Below are positions 7,768-16,500 of a DNA stretch of 16,741 nt, piece by piece; position 1 is the first letter of the stretch; every line of letters starts with the position of its first letter. The stretch lies in NCBI GenBank assembly GCA_001275005.1, contig JWZX01001624.1, positions 1-16,741 on the forward strand, given 5' to 3'. A program made the position numbers and the translations under genes. The stretch comes from Chrysochromulina tobinii. Taxonomy: Eukaryota > Haptophyta > Prymnesiales > Chrysochromulinaceae. Below the pieces are notes generated by a model. The model was not told where the DNA came from and made no database searches. It saw nothing but the letters and a program-made list of their open reading frames with translations.

Positions 7768-8263
7768 TGGTGAGGGTGGCAGTCTTAAATCTCGTCGACA
7801 GCGGAGGGTCACGCCAAGGGGCTGGGATCCCAGCCCCTTGGTCACGCACAACTTTTGCGTTGGGGAAGTTTTACAAGAGAATCGTGCCTAGGAAATGAGT
7901 AAAGAGAAGCGTCAACGAAGACAAACTTATCCTGAAATAGGAATAGAACATCCCACACTTCGACAGACTTCATGTCACGTCCATCCATCTCGAGGTCTTG
8001 GTAAATAGTAGTAGGCAACAGCAACGGCCAGGCACCGCACCTCCGCACGCCATGCCGCACGCCATCAGGAGGATTACAGGAGGACCGCGGCGTACGCTCA
8101 AACGCACCACTTCCTACCTGCTGCTGACATCGCTCTGCGTGAGTGCCTGACAGCGGGTCTCCCAGAGAGTGCTCTCTTTCTCTCCTCTCCTCTCTCCACG
8201 GGCCCCACCTGACTCTCCGAGCCACGCGCCGCCGTCCCCGGTCGCCGCGTCGCTGCGATGGCC
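7768..8263. other. Intergenic region between the LRRC34-like and two-span genes
   Basis: The two flanking genes are both on the minus strand, so this 496-bp stretch holds the LRRC34 3' end and the next promoter. Besides the perfect palindrome at 7814-7841 it contains two adjoining near-perfect tandem duplications. One has period 12 (CCGCACGCCAT at 8043 and 8055) and the other period 11 (CAGGAGGA at 8066 and 8077). A pyrimidine-rich tract lies at about 8170-8198. A minus-strand frame across 7842-8225 has no recognisable protein features and was not called. Confidence 0.55.
7807..7847. promoter_or_regulatory. 28-bp perfect palindrome flanked by 8-bp direct repeats
   Basis: Positions 7814-7841 form a perfect palindrome with 14-base arms and no loop; the left arm is CCAAGGGGCTGGGA. 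Each end overlaps one copy of the direct repeat GGTCACGC (7807-7814 and 7840-7847). It lies 47 bp upstream of the ATG of the two-span membrane protein gene, in its promoter or 5' untranslated region. As RNA it could fold to a long hairpin; as DNA it could bind a dimeric protein. The structure is seen directly; the regulatory role is inference. Confidence 0.6.
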
Positions 8264-9373
8264 CTACCGCGCGTCGACGCAGTGGTATACGCCGTCCACC
8301 TGCTGCACGACGAAGTCGAGCGACCCTCGAAAGCTCTGGAACTTATAGCCAGCAGCCGTGTCGAAGTGGTTTCCCCACAGCTTGAGCTCTACGAGCTTCG
8401 GGTGGCGCATGACGTTGTGCGCGATCGCGCACAGACCCCGCGACATCAGCCCATTCGAGCCCACGTCGACCGAGCGCAGGCTCGCATTCACATTGAGCAT
8501 CTCGGCGAGCTTCTCGGCTCCGTCGTCCCGTAGCTGGTTGCCCCCAAGGTCGAGCGACTCGAGCCGACATGGGCGCCCCTCCTCATACATGAGCAGGGAG
8601 CGGAGCGCCAGCACGCAGTCTGCATCGGTAAGCTCAATCTTGTTGCAGCGCAAGCGAAGCGCAGCCAGCGCCGAGCTGGCGCCGGCGCGGAAGAGGTTCT
8701 CCGCAATGAGACGCAAGCCAAAGTCGCGCACGCCCGCCTTCGAAAGATCGAGCTCGACGAGGGACGAATTCACCTTGAGCATGCGCGCAACGTGCGAGGC
8801 CGGCTCGTCCATGATTGTCCGTGCGAGCGGCCGGCTCACGTCGAGCGCCCGCAGAGTCACGTTCTCGTGCAGCACCGTTGCGAGCGCTACAAGACTCTCG
8901 GTAGTCAGGTTGCAGTTGGCGAGCGACAGCCGCTCGAGCGTGGTGTTCACCTGCAGCAGCTCGGCGACCGCCATGCCGCCGCTGCCGCCGATTGCGTTGC
9001 CGCTGAGCGAGAGTTCGCGGATCGTGCCGTTGGTCTTGAGCGCCGCGCACAGGCCCTCGACCGCGTGCGCGTTGATGCCATTCTCGGAGAGGTCGAGAGC
9101 CGTGATCACGGTGTTGCTCTTGACCACCTGAGAGAGCGACATCGCCGCGCCGGCACCAAGCTCGTTGTAAGAGAGGTCGACGACCTTGAACTTCTTGGTC
9201 TCGGTCAGCGCAACGGCCAGCGTCGCGACGTCCACGTCCGTGAGCCGCTTGTCGACCAGATCGATCGTCCGGTGGCCATTGAGCAGCAGCTTGTCGGTTC
9301 CCGCGTCGAATTGCGACACGGCCGACTGCAGCACACGCGTTCCCGCGGCCTTGGCTGCAGCGGCGTACGCCAT
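8264..9373 (-). CDS. LRRC34: LRRC34-like leucine-rich-repeat protein
   Basis: The 369-residue protein is almost wholly ribonuclease-inhibitor-type leucine-rich repeats with a period near 28 residues, about ten units between residues 30 and 340. Typical cores are FKVVDLSYNELG, ITALDLSENGIN, IRELSLSGNAIG, LESLDLGGNQL and LRSVDVGSNGL. Two features point to LRRC34 and not to a generic repeat protein. One is an irregular longer unit with the pattern RPL...HVARMLKVNSSLVEL. The other is the C-terminal cap, with ELKLWGNHF followed by a short QQVDGVYHCV tail, where animal LRRC34 has a similar WGN-F segment and a VDG-Y tail. Animal LRRC34 is of uncertain biochemical role. No signal peptide or membrane span is present. 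It starts 184 bp from a divergent TLC gene. The family call is from recalled similarity and should be treated as probable. Confidence 0.74.
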   Translation of the reverse strand: MAYAAAAKAAGTRVLQSAVSQFDAGTDKLLLNGHRTIDLVDKRLTDVDVATLAVALTETKKFKVVDLSYNELGAGAAMSLSQVVKSNTVITALDLSENGINAHAVEGLCAALKTNGTIRELSLSGNAIGGSGGMAVAELLQVNTTLERLSLANCNLTTESLVALATVLHENVTLRALDVSRPLARTIMDEPASHVARMLKVNSSLVELDLSKAGVRDFGLRLIAENLFRAGASSALAALRLRCNKIELTDADCVLALRSLLMYEEGRPCRLESLDLGGNQLRDDGAEKLAEMLNVNASLRSVDVGSNGLMSRGLCAIAHNVMRHPKLVELKLWGNHFDTAAGYKFQSFRGSLDFVVQQVDGVYHCVDAR

Positions 9374-9557
9374 TTCTACGAGCAGGCCGGCTCTTCGGCA
9401 GAAGAGGCGGCTAGTACTTGTAGGACAGCAACCGCTTCAGCCATGATCGAGTGCCCGTAACGGAACTTCGACCAATAGCAGTGATCGGCAGTGTGGGTGA
9501 GTGTAGCGGGATGGGTCGACACGCGAGGTTGTCTGAGATTTTTTGTCGAAGTCCGAG
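9374..9557. promoter_or_regulatory. Shared bidirectional promoter region of LRRC34-like and first TLC gene
   Basis: These 184 bp separate two divergent ATGs. A CCAAT pentamer is present at 9472-9476, near the middle of the region, and GCAGTG occurs twice with a 10-bp period (9478 and 9488). No TATA box is evident. The plus frame opens upstream only at a TTG (9543), so the ATG at 9558 is the likely start. Confidence 0.5.
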
Positions 9558-10343
9558 ATGGACGTCGCGACATCGACGCTCGTGGCGTGCGCGGTCGGCG
9601 GCTTCGCCTTCTTCACAACAACTACGGTAGTGAGCAAGGCCTTGCTCACCTCGCTCGAGCCCGACCGGAGGCTCTTCACGGCCACGTGCGTCACCTCTTT
9701 GATCAATGCCTCCATACTGTCGCCGCTATCGCTATATGCAGGATGGCTTTTCATGAACAGCCCGTCGGGGTTGAATCTCGAGTGCGCTTCGGGCGTGAAG
9801 TCGCTGATCACGACGCCCTCGAACCTGTACGGCGTCGTCGCAGTTGGCTTAACCTGCGGCTACTTTCTGGCCGATTGCGTGTGGCTCATCCTCTATCCAA
9901 AACAGATGAAGAAGGATCTCGGCAGCCCGACGCAGTACATGATTATGTGGGTGCATCACGTGATCTCCCTCATCGCGTGGCCGTACTCAGCGTTACGCGG
10001 CAATGTGTTCTTCTTCGTCCTCTATTACTTGGGGACCGAGGTGACCAATATCGGCCAGAACTCGTACCTCCTCCTGCGCGAGTTCAAGTCGCCACTCGAA
10101 AAACATGTGGCTGCAGCGTGGATGTTGAGCTTCTCCATCGTGCGCGTGCTGCCCGTGCCGTTGCTCCTCTACATTTACGCCGAGATGTTTTGGCTGCAGA
10201 GCTGCGGGCTCCCCAAGCTCGACCTCTGGATCGGGAGGCTAACAGTGCCCATCCCCGTCGGCCTCAACCTCATGTGGTTCAGCATGATGATCCAGAAAGT
10301 TCAGCGCATGATGTCCAAAACGGCCAAAACGGCCAAGCAGTGA
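9558..10343 (+). CDS. TLC-domain (TRAM/LAG1/CLN8) multispan membrane protein, first of a pair
   Basis: The 261-residue product is strongly hydrophobic, with six or seven predicted spans (about 8-28, 40-64, 92-113, 129-147, 149-166, 181-208, 226-246). The TLC signature is seen as GYFLADCVWLILYP (about 101-114), WVHHVISLIAWPYS (about 131-144, with the paired histidines at 133-134) and the helix with TEVTN near 160. TLC proteins include ceramide synthases and the TLCD/CLN8 group, which act on or transport membrane lipids. The residues here look more like the small TLCD4-type proteins than like ceramide synthase, whose Lag1p motif I do not see. The last eight residues, KTAKTAKQ, come from a 9-bp duplication. 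The substrate is unknown. Confidence 0.8.
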   Translation: MDVATSTLVACAVGGFAFFTTTTVVSKALLTSLEPDRRLFTATCVTSLINASILSPLSLYAGWLFMNSPSGLNLECASGVKSLITTPSNLYGVVAVGLTCGYFLADCVWLILYPKQMKKDLGSPTQYMIMWVHHVISLIAWPYSALRGNVFFFVLYYLGTEVTNIGQNSYLLLREFKSPLEKHVAAAWMLSFSIVRVLPVPLLLYIYAEMFWLQSCGLPKLDLWIGRLTVPIPVGLNLMWFSMMIQKVQRMMSKTAKTAKQ

Positions 10344-10817
10344 CGCCCGCGCCGCAATTCAATCGGGGATCGGGGAATTCACATCAGCTGTACAAGTGCA
10401 GGGTTTTCATTTTAACTATAGCGTGTGAGACGTCGTGAGACGTGAGCATGTGAGCGGCGGCGGCCGGCTGGCGGAGAAACCGCACCGAAGCGGCGCGCCG
10501 ATGAAAAACACGATTTGATACCAACAAGCGCCGCACACCGAGCCCTTGAGCGCTCCCTCTGCCTCTCATGCAAGTCATTGGACATTGCTGGGCGAGGTCG
10601 GTATCACAACTCCGACGGTGCCTTTCCCGCCTGCTTCAGCCCAGGTGCCCACGTACTCTGTGGGGAGTTTAACCACACGGCTCACATGAACCTCAGATGG
10701 TTGACTCCACCTTAACTGTGAAATACCCTGGCACATTCTCACCACGATTCTCAGTTTCCTCGCTCATTCTCAGCGCTCACACGCGCGAGGGTCAAGGCCG
10801 TCACTGGCCTGGCAGCG
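10344..10817. other. Spacer between the two TLC genes, no gene seen
   Basis: These 474 bp contain no convincing reading frame. A 10-bp tandem duplication (GTGAGACGT at 10425 and 10435) lies about 80 bp after the first TLC stop, and ATTCTCA occurs three times (10735, 10747 and 10766) upstream of the second TLC start. The spacing is long enough for the second gene to have its own promoter. Confidence 0.55.
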
Positions 10818-11708
10818 ATGAATGTCATGTCCACTTCAATTTCTTTTTTCGCTATAGACTACCATCGCTACGACCGGCTGTGCATCGTGCTCACGCCGAT
10901 TTTCATCTCCTCGCAGTACCTCCTATTCCTCTACATTCACCGCGTCATCCGCTGGAGGCCACCGCTCACCAAGGATGCAATTTCGGCAGCGAGTGGCAGT
11001 GCCACGATGACAGAGGCAGGGTGGCGCAACTTCTCGATCGAGGCTGCGCAGCTCATCTGGTCGGGCTTCTTCAACACCGCCTACGGTTCAGCCGCGTTCG
11101 CCGCCGTCCAAAGCTACGTTGACGTTGAGCCCATCCGCGCCCTAGGCGACCGTGGCGCGCTGCTCGCCGCGGGCGACATCGACTACCTCATGGTGCAGGA
11201 GTCGGCCGCTTTCCTCGGGTCCGTCTTCGGAGCGCTCATGCTCTTCTACCTATTCTACTGGTGCATCGGTTGGGATAAGGGCAATGAGCAGCTCTTCCAT
11301 CACGTCACCTTCTTCGGTGTGACGATTGTTCTCGCCCGCCGTTCGGCTCTTCCGTACTCGGGCCTATGGGCGATGGCCATGGAGTTCTCTTCGCCCGCGC
11401 TGAACGCGATGAACCTGGTGCGTCAGCTCGACGGCTCCATTGCCGAGAAGAGCACCTTACTGTGCTTCGCCATCTTCGCCCTCAGCTTCTACGCGCTCAG
11501 GTGCGTGCTCTTCGGCAAAGCGGTGATCCGCACGTGCTACCTGCGCATGTTCGCCCCAGATGGCTTCCCAGTGCACGTGCCCTCGTGGGAGGTGGACGCC
11601 GTCGTGCTGCTCTGGCTGGCTGGCTGGCTGCTCCAGCTCAAGTGGGGAGTCGACATCTACAAGAAGGTGAAGCGCAAGTTTAGCAAGCCCAAGCCTAAGT
11701 CCGAGTAG
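10818..11708 (+). CDS. Second TLC-domain-like membrane protein with a C-terminal ER-retrieval motif
   Basis: The 296-residue product has spans at about 20-40, 75-98, 128-150, 160-175, 212-232 and 258-275. The TLC core is seen in LFHHVTFFGVTIVLARRSAL (about 159-178, histidines at 161-162) and MEFSSPALNAMNLVRQL (about 188-204), where TLC families carry an E-x-S-x-P-x-x-N type motif. It ends KPKSE, which fits the KxKxx cytosolic retrieval signal of ER membrane proteins, after a basic segment (YKKVKRKFSK). It shares the fold but little sequence with the TLC gene just upstream, so the pair is either an ancient tandem duplicate or a chance association. An ER lipid role is inference; no substrate can be named. 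The ATG at 10818 is the first in frame. Confidence 0.72.
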   Translation: MNVMSTSISFFAIDYHRYDRLCIVLTPIFISSQYLLFLYIHRVIRWRPPLTKDAISAASGSATMTEAGWRNFSIEAAQLIWSGFFNTAYGSAAFAAVQSYVDVEPIRALGDRGALLAAGDIDYLMVQESAAFLGSVFGALMLFYLFYWCIGWDKGNEQLFHHVTFFGVTIVLARRSALPYSGLWAMAMEFSSPALNAMNLVRQLDGSIAEKSTLLCFAIFALSFYALRCVLFGKAVIRTCYLRMFAPDGFPVHVPSWEVDAVVLLWLAGWLLQLKWGVDIYKKVKRKFSKPKPKSE

Positions 11709-11761
11709 GATGCTGGGCCTCTTCTCGATGACTCGACGTGAGCGGACTCGGTGACGAGACA

Positions 11762-11783
11762 TCGTCAAAGTCTCGTCAAAGTC
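11762..11783. repeat. Perfect 11-bp tandem duplication
   Basis: The unit TCGTCAAAGTC occurs twice without a gap, about 55 bp after the stop of the second TLC gene. Confidence 0.92.
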
Positions 11784-11831
11784 TGGGCGAGTGCGAGTAG
11801 AGGCCAAACCCACGGTTGAAGATCTTCGAAC

Positions 11832-11853
11832 GGGCTCGAAGAGGGCTCGAAGA
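11832..11853. repeat. Perfect 11-bp tandem duplication
   Basis: The unit GGGCTCGAAGA occurs twice without a gap, and the period continues for two more bases. It lies 48 bp after the similar duplication at 11762-11783 but has an unrelated unit sequence. Confidence 0.92.
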
Positions 11854-12313
11854 GGAGCATCTTTCGGTCCGGACGAACCAAGCGCGTGCTTGTGGTCTTC
11901 TCGTAGGAATTCTACACAAGTCGACTCGGCGACCAGGCAGCGTCAACGCCCACACCGGAAGGAAGAACGGCGGCAGTCCAGGGCGAAACGAAGCATGCAT
12001 AGAGCAGAATGCTATAGCGCCGACTCTGTGCACATGGGCGAGCGTCGGCGTGCGTGCATTCGTCGTACTCGAGTGGAGGAGCAGCTCCCCGACCCCGTGG
12101 GCGACCGCGTCGCGTCGCCCCGGCGAGTCTGCAGTCTCGGATCTCATGCGTCGAGTGTTCTGCACGTTATGACGTGGTCTCGTTGGCGAAGATTAGATCT
12201 AATATTAGAGCATCTAACTCTCTGTCCCTCAAAGCACTAACTTCGAGTCTTCATACACGCGGTGACAGTCCGGTCACAGGCGCGACTCCCGTCCGAGGAG
12301 CAGAGTAAACGCG

Positions 12314-12335
12314 CGCACATCGTCCGCACATCGTG
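12314..12335. repeat. Near-perfect 11-bp tandem duplication
   Basis: CGCACATCGT occurs at 12314 and 12325, so ten of eleven positions of the unit are identical. Confidence 0.9.
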
Positions 12336-12551
12336 ACACGACTATCGTACAAACTACAATCGTACTTGACCGTCTTGAGACCCTGCCGGCGCTCGGGACA
12401 CGGGAGCGACCCGCGCTGGTGACTCGTCCTGTCTCGCTCTTCGTCACCTCTCTTCTGCCTCGCTGGAGGGGGGGTGTGGAAGTTCCGTTTAGGAAAATTC
12501 GTCAAGAAATTGCATCCTTACAAGATCACTCACCTTGGGTCGTGTGTCATC

Positions 12552-13421
12552 ATGCTTGCGAGTCCTTTCGTGGCTGCGCCGCCGCCGCGTTACGGTTTCG
12601 TGGGCGTCGGCACAATGTCGTCCGCCATCGTCCGTGGCATGTGCACGCTCAGCACTTTGCCTATGACGAGCATTGTGCTGTCCCCGCGCGGTGCGGATAA
12701 GGTGGCGACGCTCAAGGCCCTGTTCCCCGATATGGTGACGATCGCAGCCGACAACCAGGCGGTCCTTGACGCGTGCGACATCGTGTTCGTCGGCGTGCTT
12801 CCCAAGCATTGCGAGGAGGTTCTGCGTGGGCTGCGCTTTCAGGCCCGGCACACTGTTGTATCGCTAGTCTCAACGGCGCCACTCGCCCTACTGCAGGAGG
12901 TGTGCGCGCCCGTGCCGACAGAACAGGTCGTACGCGCCATCCCGCTGCCGCCGGTAGCCAAGCACAACGGCGCCACCGTCATGACACCGCCGCACCCGAC
13001 CATAGCTGGCCTCTTCGGCGCGCTCGGCACGGTAGTGCCCGTGGCGACGGAGGCGCTGATGAAGAAGATGATGCCCGTTACCGCGCTGATGGGCCAGCTG
13101 TACGCGCAGCACCTCGCCACCCAGCAGTGGCTCGTCGCGCAGGGCGTGGATGCCGAGTCGGCCGCCAAGTGGACTGGTGCCGTGTTCCACACGGTCACAT
13201 ACGACTCGGCGATCGCCGGCCCCTCGACCTTCGAGGAGCTCGTGCACGAGCAGACGCCGGGCGGGCTGAACGAGCAAGTCATACGCGAAATGACCGAGGC
13301 GGGCGCATATACGGCGCTGAGCGACTCACTCGACAACATCCTCGCACGCATCGAGGCCCGCCCAGCGCCGGTGCGCTCGACGACCCCGTACAGCTCCGCA
13401 ATCGATGTCGACCCTGAGTGA
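12552..13421 (+). CDS. Pyrroline-5-carboxylate reductase-family (ProC-like) protein, divergent
   Basis: The 289-residue protein has the two-domain layout of ProC. An N-terminal Rossmann domain carries the nucleotide loop YGFVGVGTMSSAIVRG (about 14-29), strand IVFVGVLPKH (about 77-86) and VVSLVSTAP (about 102-110). The C-terminal helical dimer domain carries QTPGGLNEQVIREMTEAGAY (about 234-253). Authentic P5C reductases read R-MPN-P after the Rossmann domain and SPGGTT in the dimer domain. Here these are RAIPLPPVAKHNG (about 128-140) and TPGGLN. The fold and NAD(P)H use are therefore likely, but the final step of proline synthesis is uncertain; an imine or related reductase is possible. No clear plastid presequence is present. 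The frame is open upstream to a GTG at 12474, but the first ATG is 12552 and the family homology begins just after it. Confidence 0.78.
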   Translation: MLASPFVAAPPPRYGFVGVGTMSSAIVRGMCTLSTLPMTSIVLSPRGADKVATLKALFPDMVTIAADNQAVLDACDIVFVGVLPKHCEEVLRGLRFQARHTVVSLVSTAPLALLQEVCAPVPTEQVVRAIPLPPVAKHNGATVMTPPHPTIAGLFGALGTVVPVATEALMKKMMPVTALMGQLYAQHLATQQWLVAQGVDAESAAKWTGAVFHTVTYDSAIAGPSTFEELVHEQTPGGLNEQVIREMTEAGAYTALSDSLDNILARIEARPAPVRSTTPYSSAIDVDPE

Positions 13422-13562
13422 CGCGGAAGGACGACGTTCCCGCAACGAGTCGACCGGCCTCGAGTCGACTCGCGAGAGTAACGAGCACGCGTTTTAAAAT
13501 TGGCTGTTCAAGGTACACCTGTGACATCAGGCCATATCCCTAACCACATACACCAAAGTTAA
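13422..13562. other. Short spacer between convergent genes
   Basis: These 141 bp hold both 3' ends. CGAGTCGAC occurs at 13446 and 13461; the second copy is part of the 12-bp palindrome CGAGTCGACTCG. Overlap of the two transcripts' 3' untranslated regions is likely given the short distance. Confidence 0.5.
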
Positions 13563-16500
13563 CTAGAAGGTGCCGAGGTGCTTCCGCCTGGGGCTCGCGG
13601 CGCGGGCGGCACGTATTTCAGCCTCCTCGAGGGAGATTGCCTCTCGCAGGCACGCGCGGGCGAGCGCCACCGCGCCATCGCTGAGGGCCGAGCGCTCACG
13701 CTCGCCTAGCTCGAGCGCCTCTGCAAACGAGTGCACGATCTCACCGTTGGTGGAGACACCCATCTCAAGTGGCTTCGAGGGCGGCCGCGGCCACGCATCC
13801 GCAATCGGAGGGCGCATGCCGCTGCGGCTGTCCATCCGATGGCCATCTGCGAACGTGGGCTGCTGAAGCGCCAGACCGATCCCACCGCGATGCGTGGATT
13901 GGCCCCGCCCTGCGCTCGACGCGGCGAGCGGATTGATTGAGTTGGCCGCGTGCTCGGGTGGACGGGCCGAGTAAGGCATCGGTGGCAGCTCACTCGTGGT
14001 GCTCCTACCTCGAGCATCGCGTGGCGAGAATGCTCCGTCAAGCTTAAGGGTGCTGCTGCCGACCAAGAGGTCGCCGGCGACGCTGCTGCTCGTGCTCGGG
14101 GCGACGTACGTGAAGCCCCACCGATGTCGACTCTTGCCACCGGAGAGCGCCGTCGCGGGCGGCGGGTCTGGCGACGCATGGAGCGCACCGAGCCAGCCCA
14201 AGGTACTCGCCACGTGCTCCTGCATCTGATGGACGGCGTGAAGGGCCGCCTTTGTTAGCAGCTCGCGCTCCACCTTGGCGGCCGAGAGCACCTGATTGAC
14301 CCGCGCGTCTGCGTCGTTGCGCGCCACGCCCGCCTTGGCGTATGCCTCCGCCTTGGCCTGCGTCGCCTGCTCGAGCGCGATCAAGGTGGTGCCGAGCTCC
14401 TTGGACATATGAACGAGCGCCGCCTCCGCCATCCGGTAGCGCCGGCTCATCTCCTTGTGCTGCACCTGCACCCGCTCAAGTTCTTTGGTGCGGTTCGCCT
14501 CGCTCTTCTTCGCCTCGGCCTCGTGCCGCCTACTCTCTCGAAGCTGTGCCTCGAGCTCCGTGATGCGCGCCCCCAGCCGCTCGCGCACAGATTTGGTCTC
14601 TGCGATCGCCCTGGCGACTTCAGCCTGCTCGGCCTCGAGCCGCTTCATCAGCAGGTCGCGCTCACTCTCGACACGCTCGAGAGTGCGCAGCGCCTTCGTG
14701 CGCTCGTCGAGCATCTGCGCCTCAAGTTGCTCCTTCAGTGCCTTGAGCGCGCCGCTGCCCTGCGCCTTCTCACGCTCGTAGTTCGCGGTGATCTCGGCGA
14801 ACGCTTTCGTGAGCGCTTCAATGTTCTCGGCGAGCGTCTTGTTCTCGTCGATCTTGAAGCCGAGATCGCGCTTCAAGTGCTCGAGCGCTGCCATCATGCG
14901 CGCCAGCTCGTCCGCCATTTGCTTCGACGCTCTGGCAAGGTCCTCGAGTTGCTCCGAGAGGCTTCTGTTCTTATCGACGGTGAGACCAAGCATCTTGAGC
15001 GTGTCGTCGAGCTGTATGCGGCACTCGCTGACCTGCTTGGTCGCCTGCTGTGTTGCCTCGGTAAGATCGCGCAGGCGCTCGCTGAGGGTCTTGTTCTCAT
15101 CCGTCACGATGCCCAGCTCGGACAACGTAGCTTGCAATGCGGCGTTGCAACGATTGATCTCGTCGTTGAGTTTCTCAGAGGTGCTTCGCAGCAGCAGCAG
15201 CTGCTCGGAAAGTGTCGTGTTCACGTCCACCTGGATGCCAAGCTGCTTGAGCGTCTCTTGCAGTGCGCTCTTGCTCTGATCCATCTCATTCTGCAGCGCA
15301 GACGTGAACGCCTCGCGATGCGACATCTGCTGAATGAGTGTACCATTCTCTCCGAGCGCTTTTTCCAGCGACGATTGCACCCCGCTCACGTCGTTGCGCA
15401 GCTTGTCGATCTCTTTGCGCAGCGCGACGATCTCCTGTCGCAGCGCAACCTCGTCCTTGTTGGAGCTCTTGCTCAGCTCATCCAGCATCCGCTGCACCTC
15501 CGCCTCCGCTCGCCTCGCACGCTCGAGAGCCTCATCCCTTTGTCCTTCGAGCGTCGTACATAGCGTCGCCACACGCGACGCTTCGGCGGCGGCGGCAGCG
15601 GCGGCCGAGTTCAACTTGTGCATCTGCTCAGCCATCGCCTCCTCATGCTCCGCGAGCAACCGGGCGTTCAACTCCCCGAGCTGCCGCTTGAGCTCCTCGG
15701 CCGCCTCGATGCGCGCTAGCTCGGCATCGTTGGTGGCCTTTGCCACGGACTCTTCGAGCTGCTTGACGTAACCGGCCTCGACGCTTGCTAGCTGGTCGCG
15801 CCGCCTGCAGTACGCGCCCAACCCACCGGCGAGCGCGTTGATCTGCACGAGAAGCGCATTGTCCTCGGGAGGCGTCATCTCGACCAACGAGAAGCACGGC
15901 TTGAGCCCAGCCTGCGCCTGGCTGGCCTGCTCAAGCACGGTCTTGCATTTTGCGTTTTCCAGAAGCGCGATCGTGAGCTGGTCCTCCGTCGAGGTGCATT
16001 TCATCTGAGTCTCGTGCAGCTGCTCGCTCAGCTCCTTGTTGCGCTGCGTCGCCTGGCGCATCAACGCGTCGCCGCCCTTGGAGAGTTCCTCGACCTTGTC
16101 GTCGAGCATCTTCATAAACTCAGCCTGCATCTTCTTCTCCTTGTTCTCCATCATGACGTTGGACGCGATGCGCAGGCGCTCGAGCTTAGTCTGTGCGTCG
16201 AACGTCGCCTGCTTAATCGCCTTTCCCCTCCCCTTAGATTCCTCATCGGCAAACTGATGAAGATGCTCGAGGACCTCCGCCGCTGCGCCCTTAAAAGTCT
16301 GAGACAGCTGGTACTCAAACTCTTCGAGCGCTTTCGGGTGGCTGCTGTCGGACGCTTCGCGCCACAAGGCGGTGAGTGTGGAACCACGCTTTTGCATACT
16401 GCTCTCGACGAAGGAGATCAGCTCTTTGAGCCGCTGCTTCGAGCCACCCTCTCCGTCCTCCTTCTTCTTTGACTCCGCCTCTGCCTGCAAGGCCTCTTTC

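Larger units (their letters stand above)
11709..12551. other. Long intergenic stretch with short tandem duplications, no gene supported
   Basis: These 843 bp separate two plus-strand genes. Open frames on both strands (11791-12240 plus, 11776-12165 minus) give arginine/serine-rich products with no domain character and overlap each other, so neither was called. The stretch holds perfect 11-bp tandem duplications at 11762-11783 and 11832-11853 and a near-perfect one at 12314-12335. It also holds an A/T-rich pocket at about 12188-12230 with the perfect 12-bp palindrome ATTAGATCTAAT (12192-12203). The promoter of the downstream reductase gene must lie in its right part. Confidence 0.6.

Noticed and set aside
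11776-12240. Overlapping frames on both strands in the 843-bp gap
   Set aside because: Both give arginine/serine-rich, low-complexity products, they overlap each other, and GC-rich noncoding DNA commonly gives frames of this length.
13461-13472. Palindrome CGAGTCGACTCG as a terminator or binding site
   Set aside because: A 12-bp palindrome is expected several times by chance in a window of this size, and nothing else supports it.
14409-15563. Long plus-strand frame (384 residues) opposite the coiled-coil gene
   Set aside because: It is the leucine/arginine/histidine-rich antisense shadow of heptad-rich coding DNA and has no domain character.
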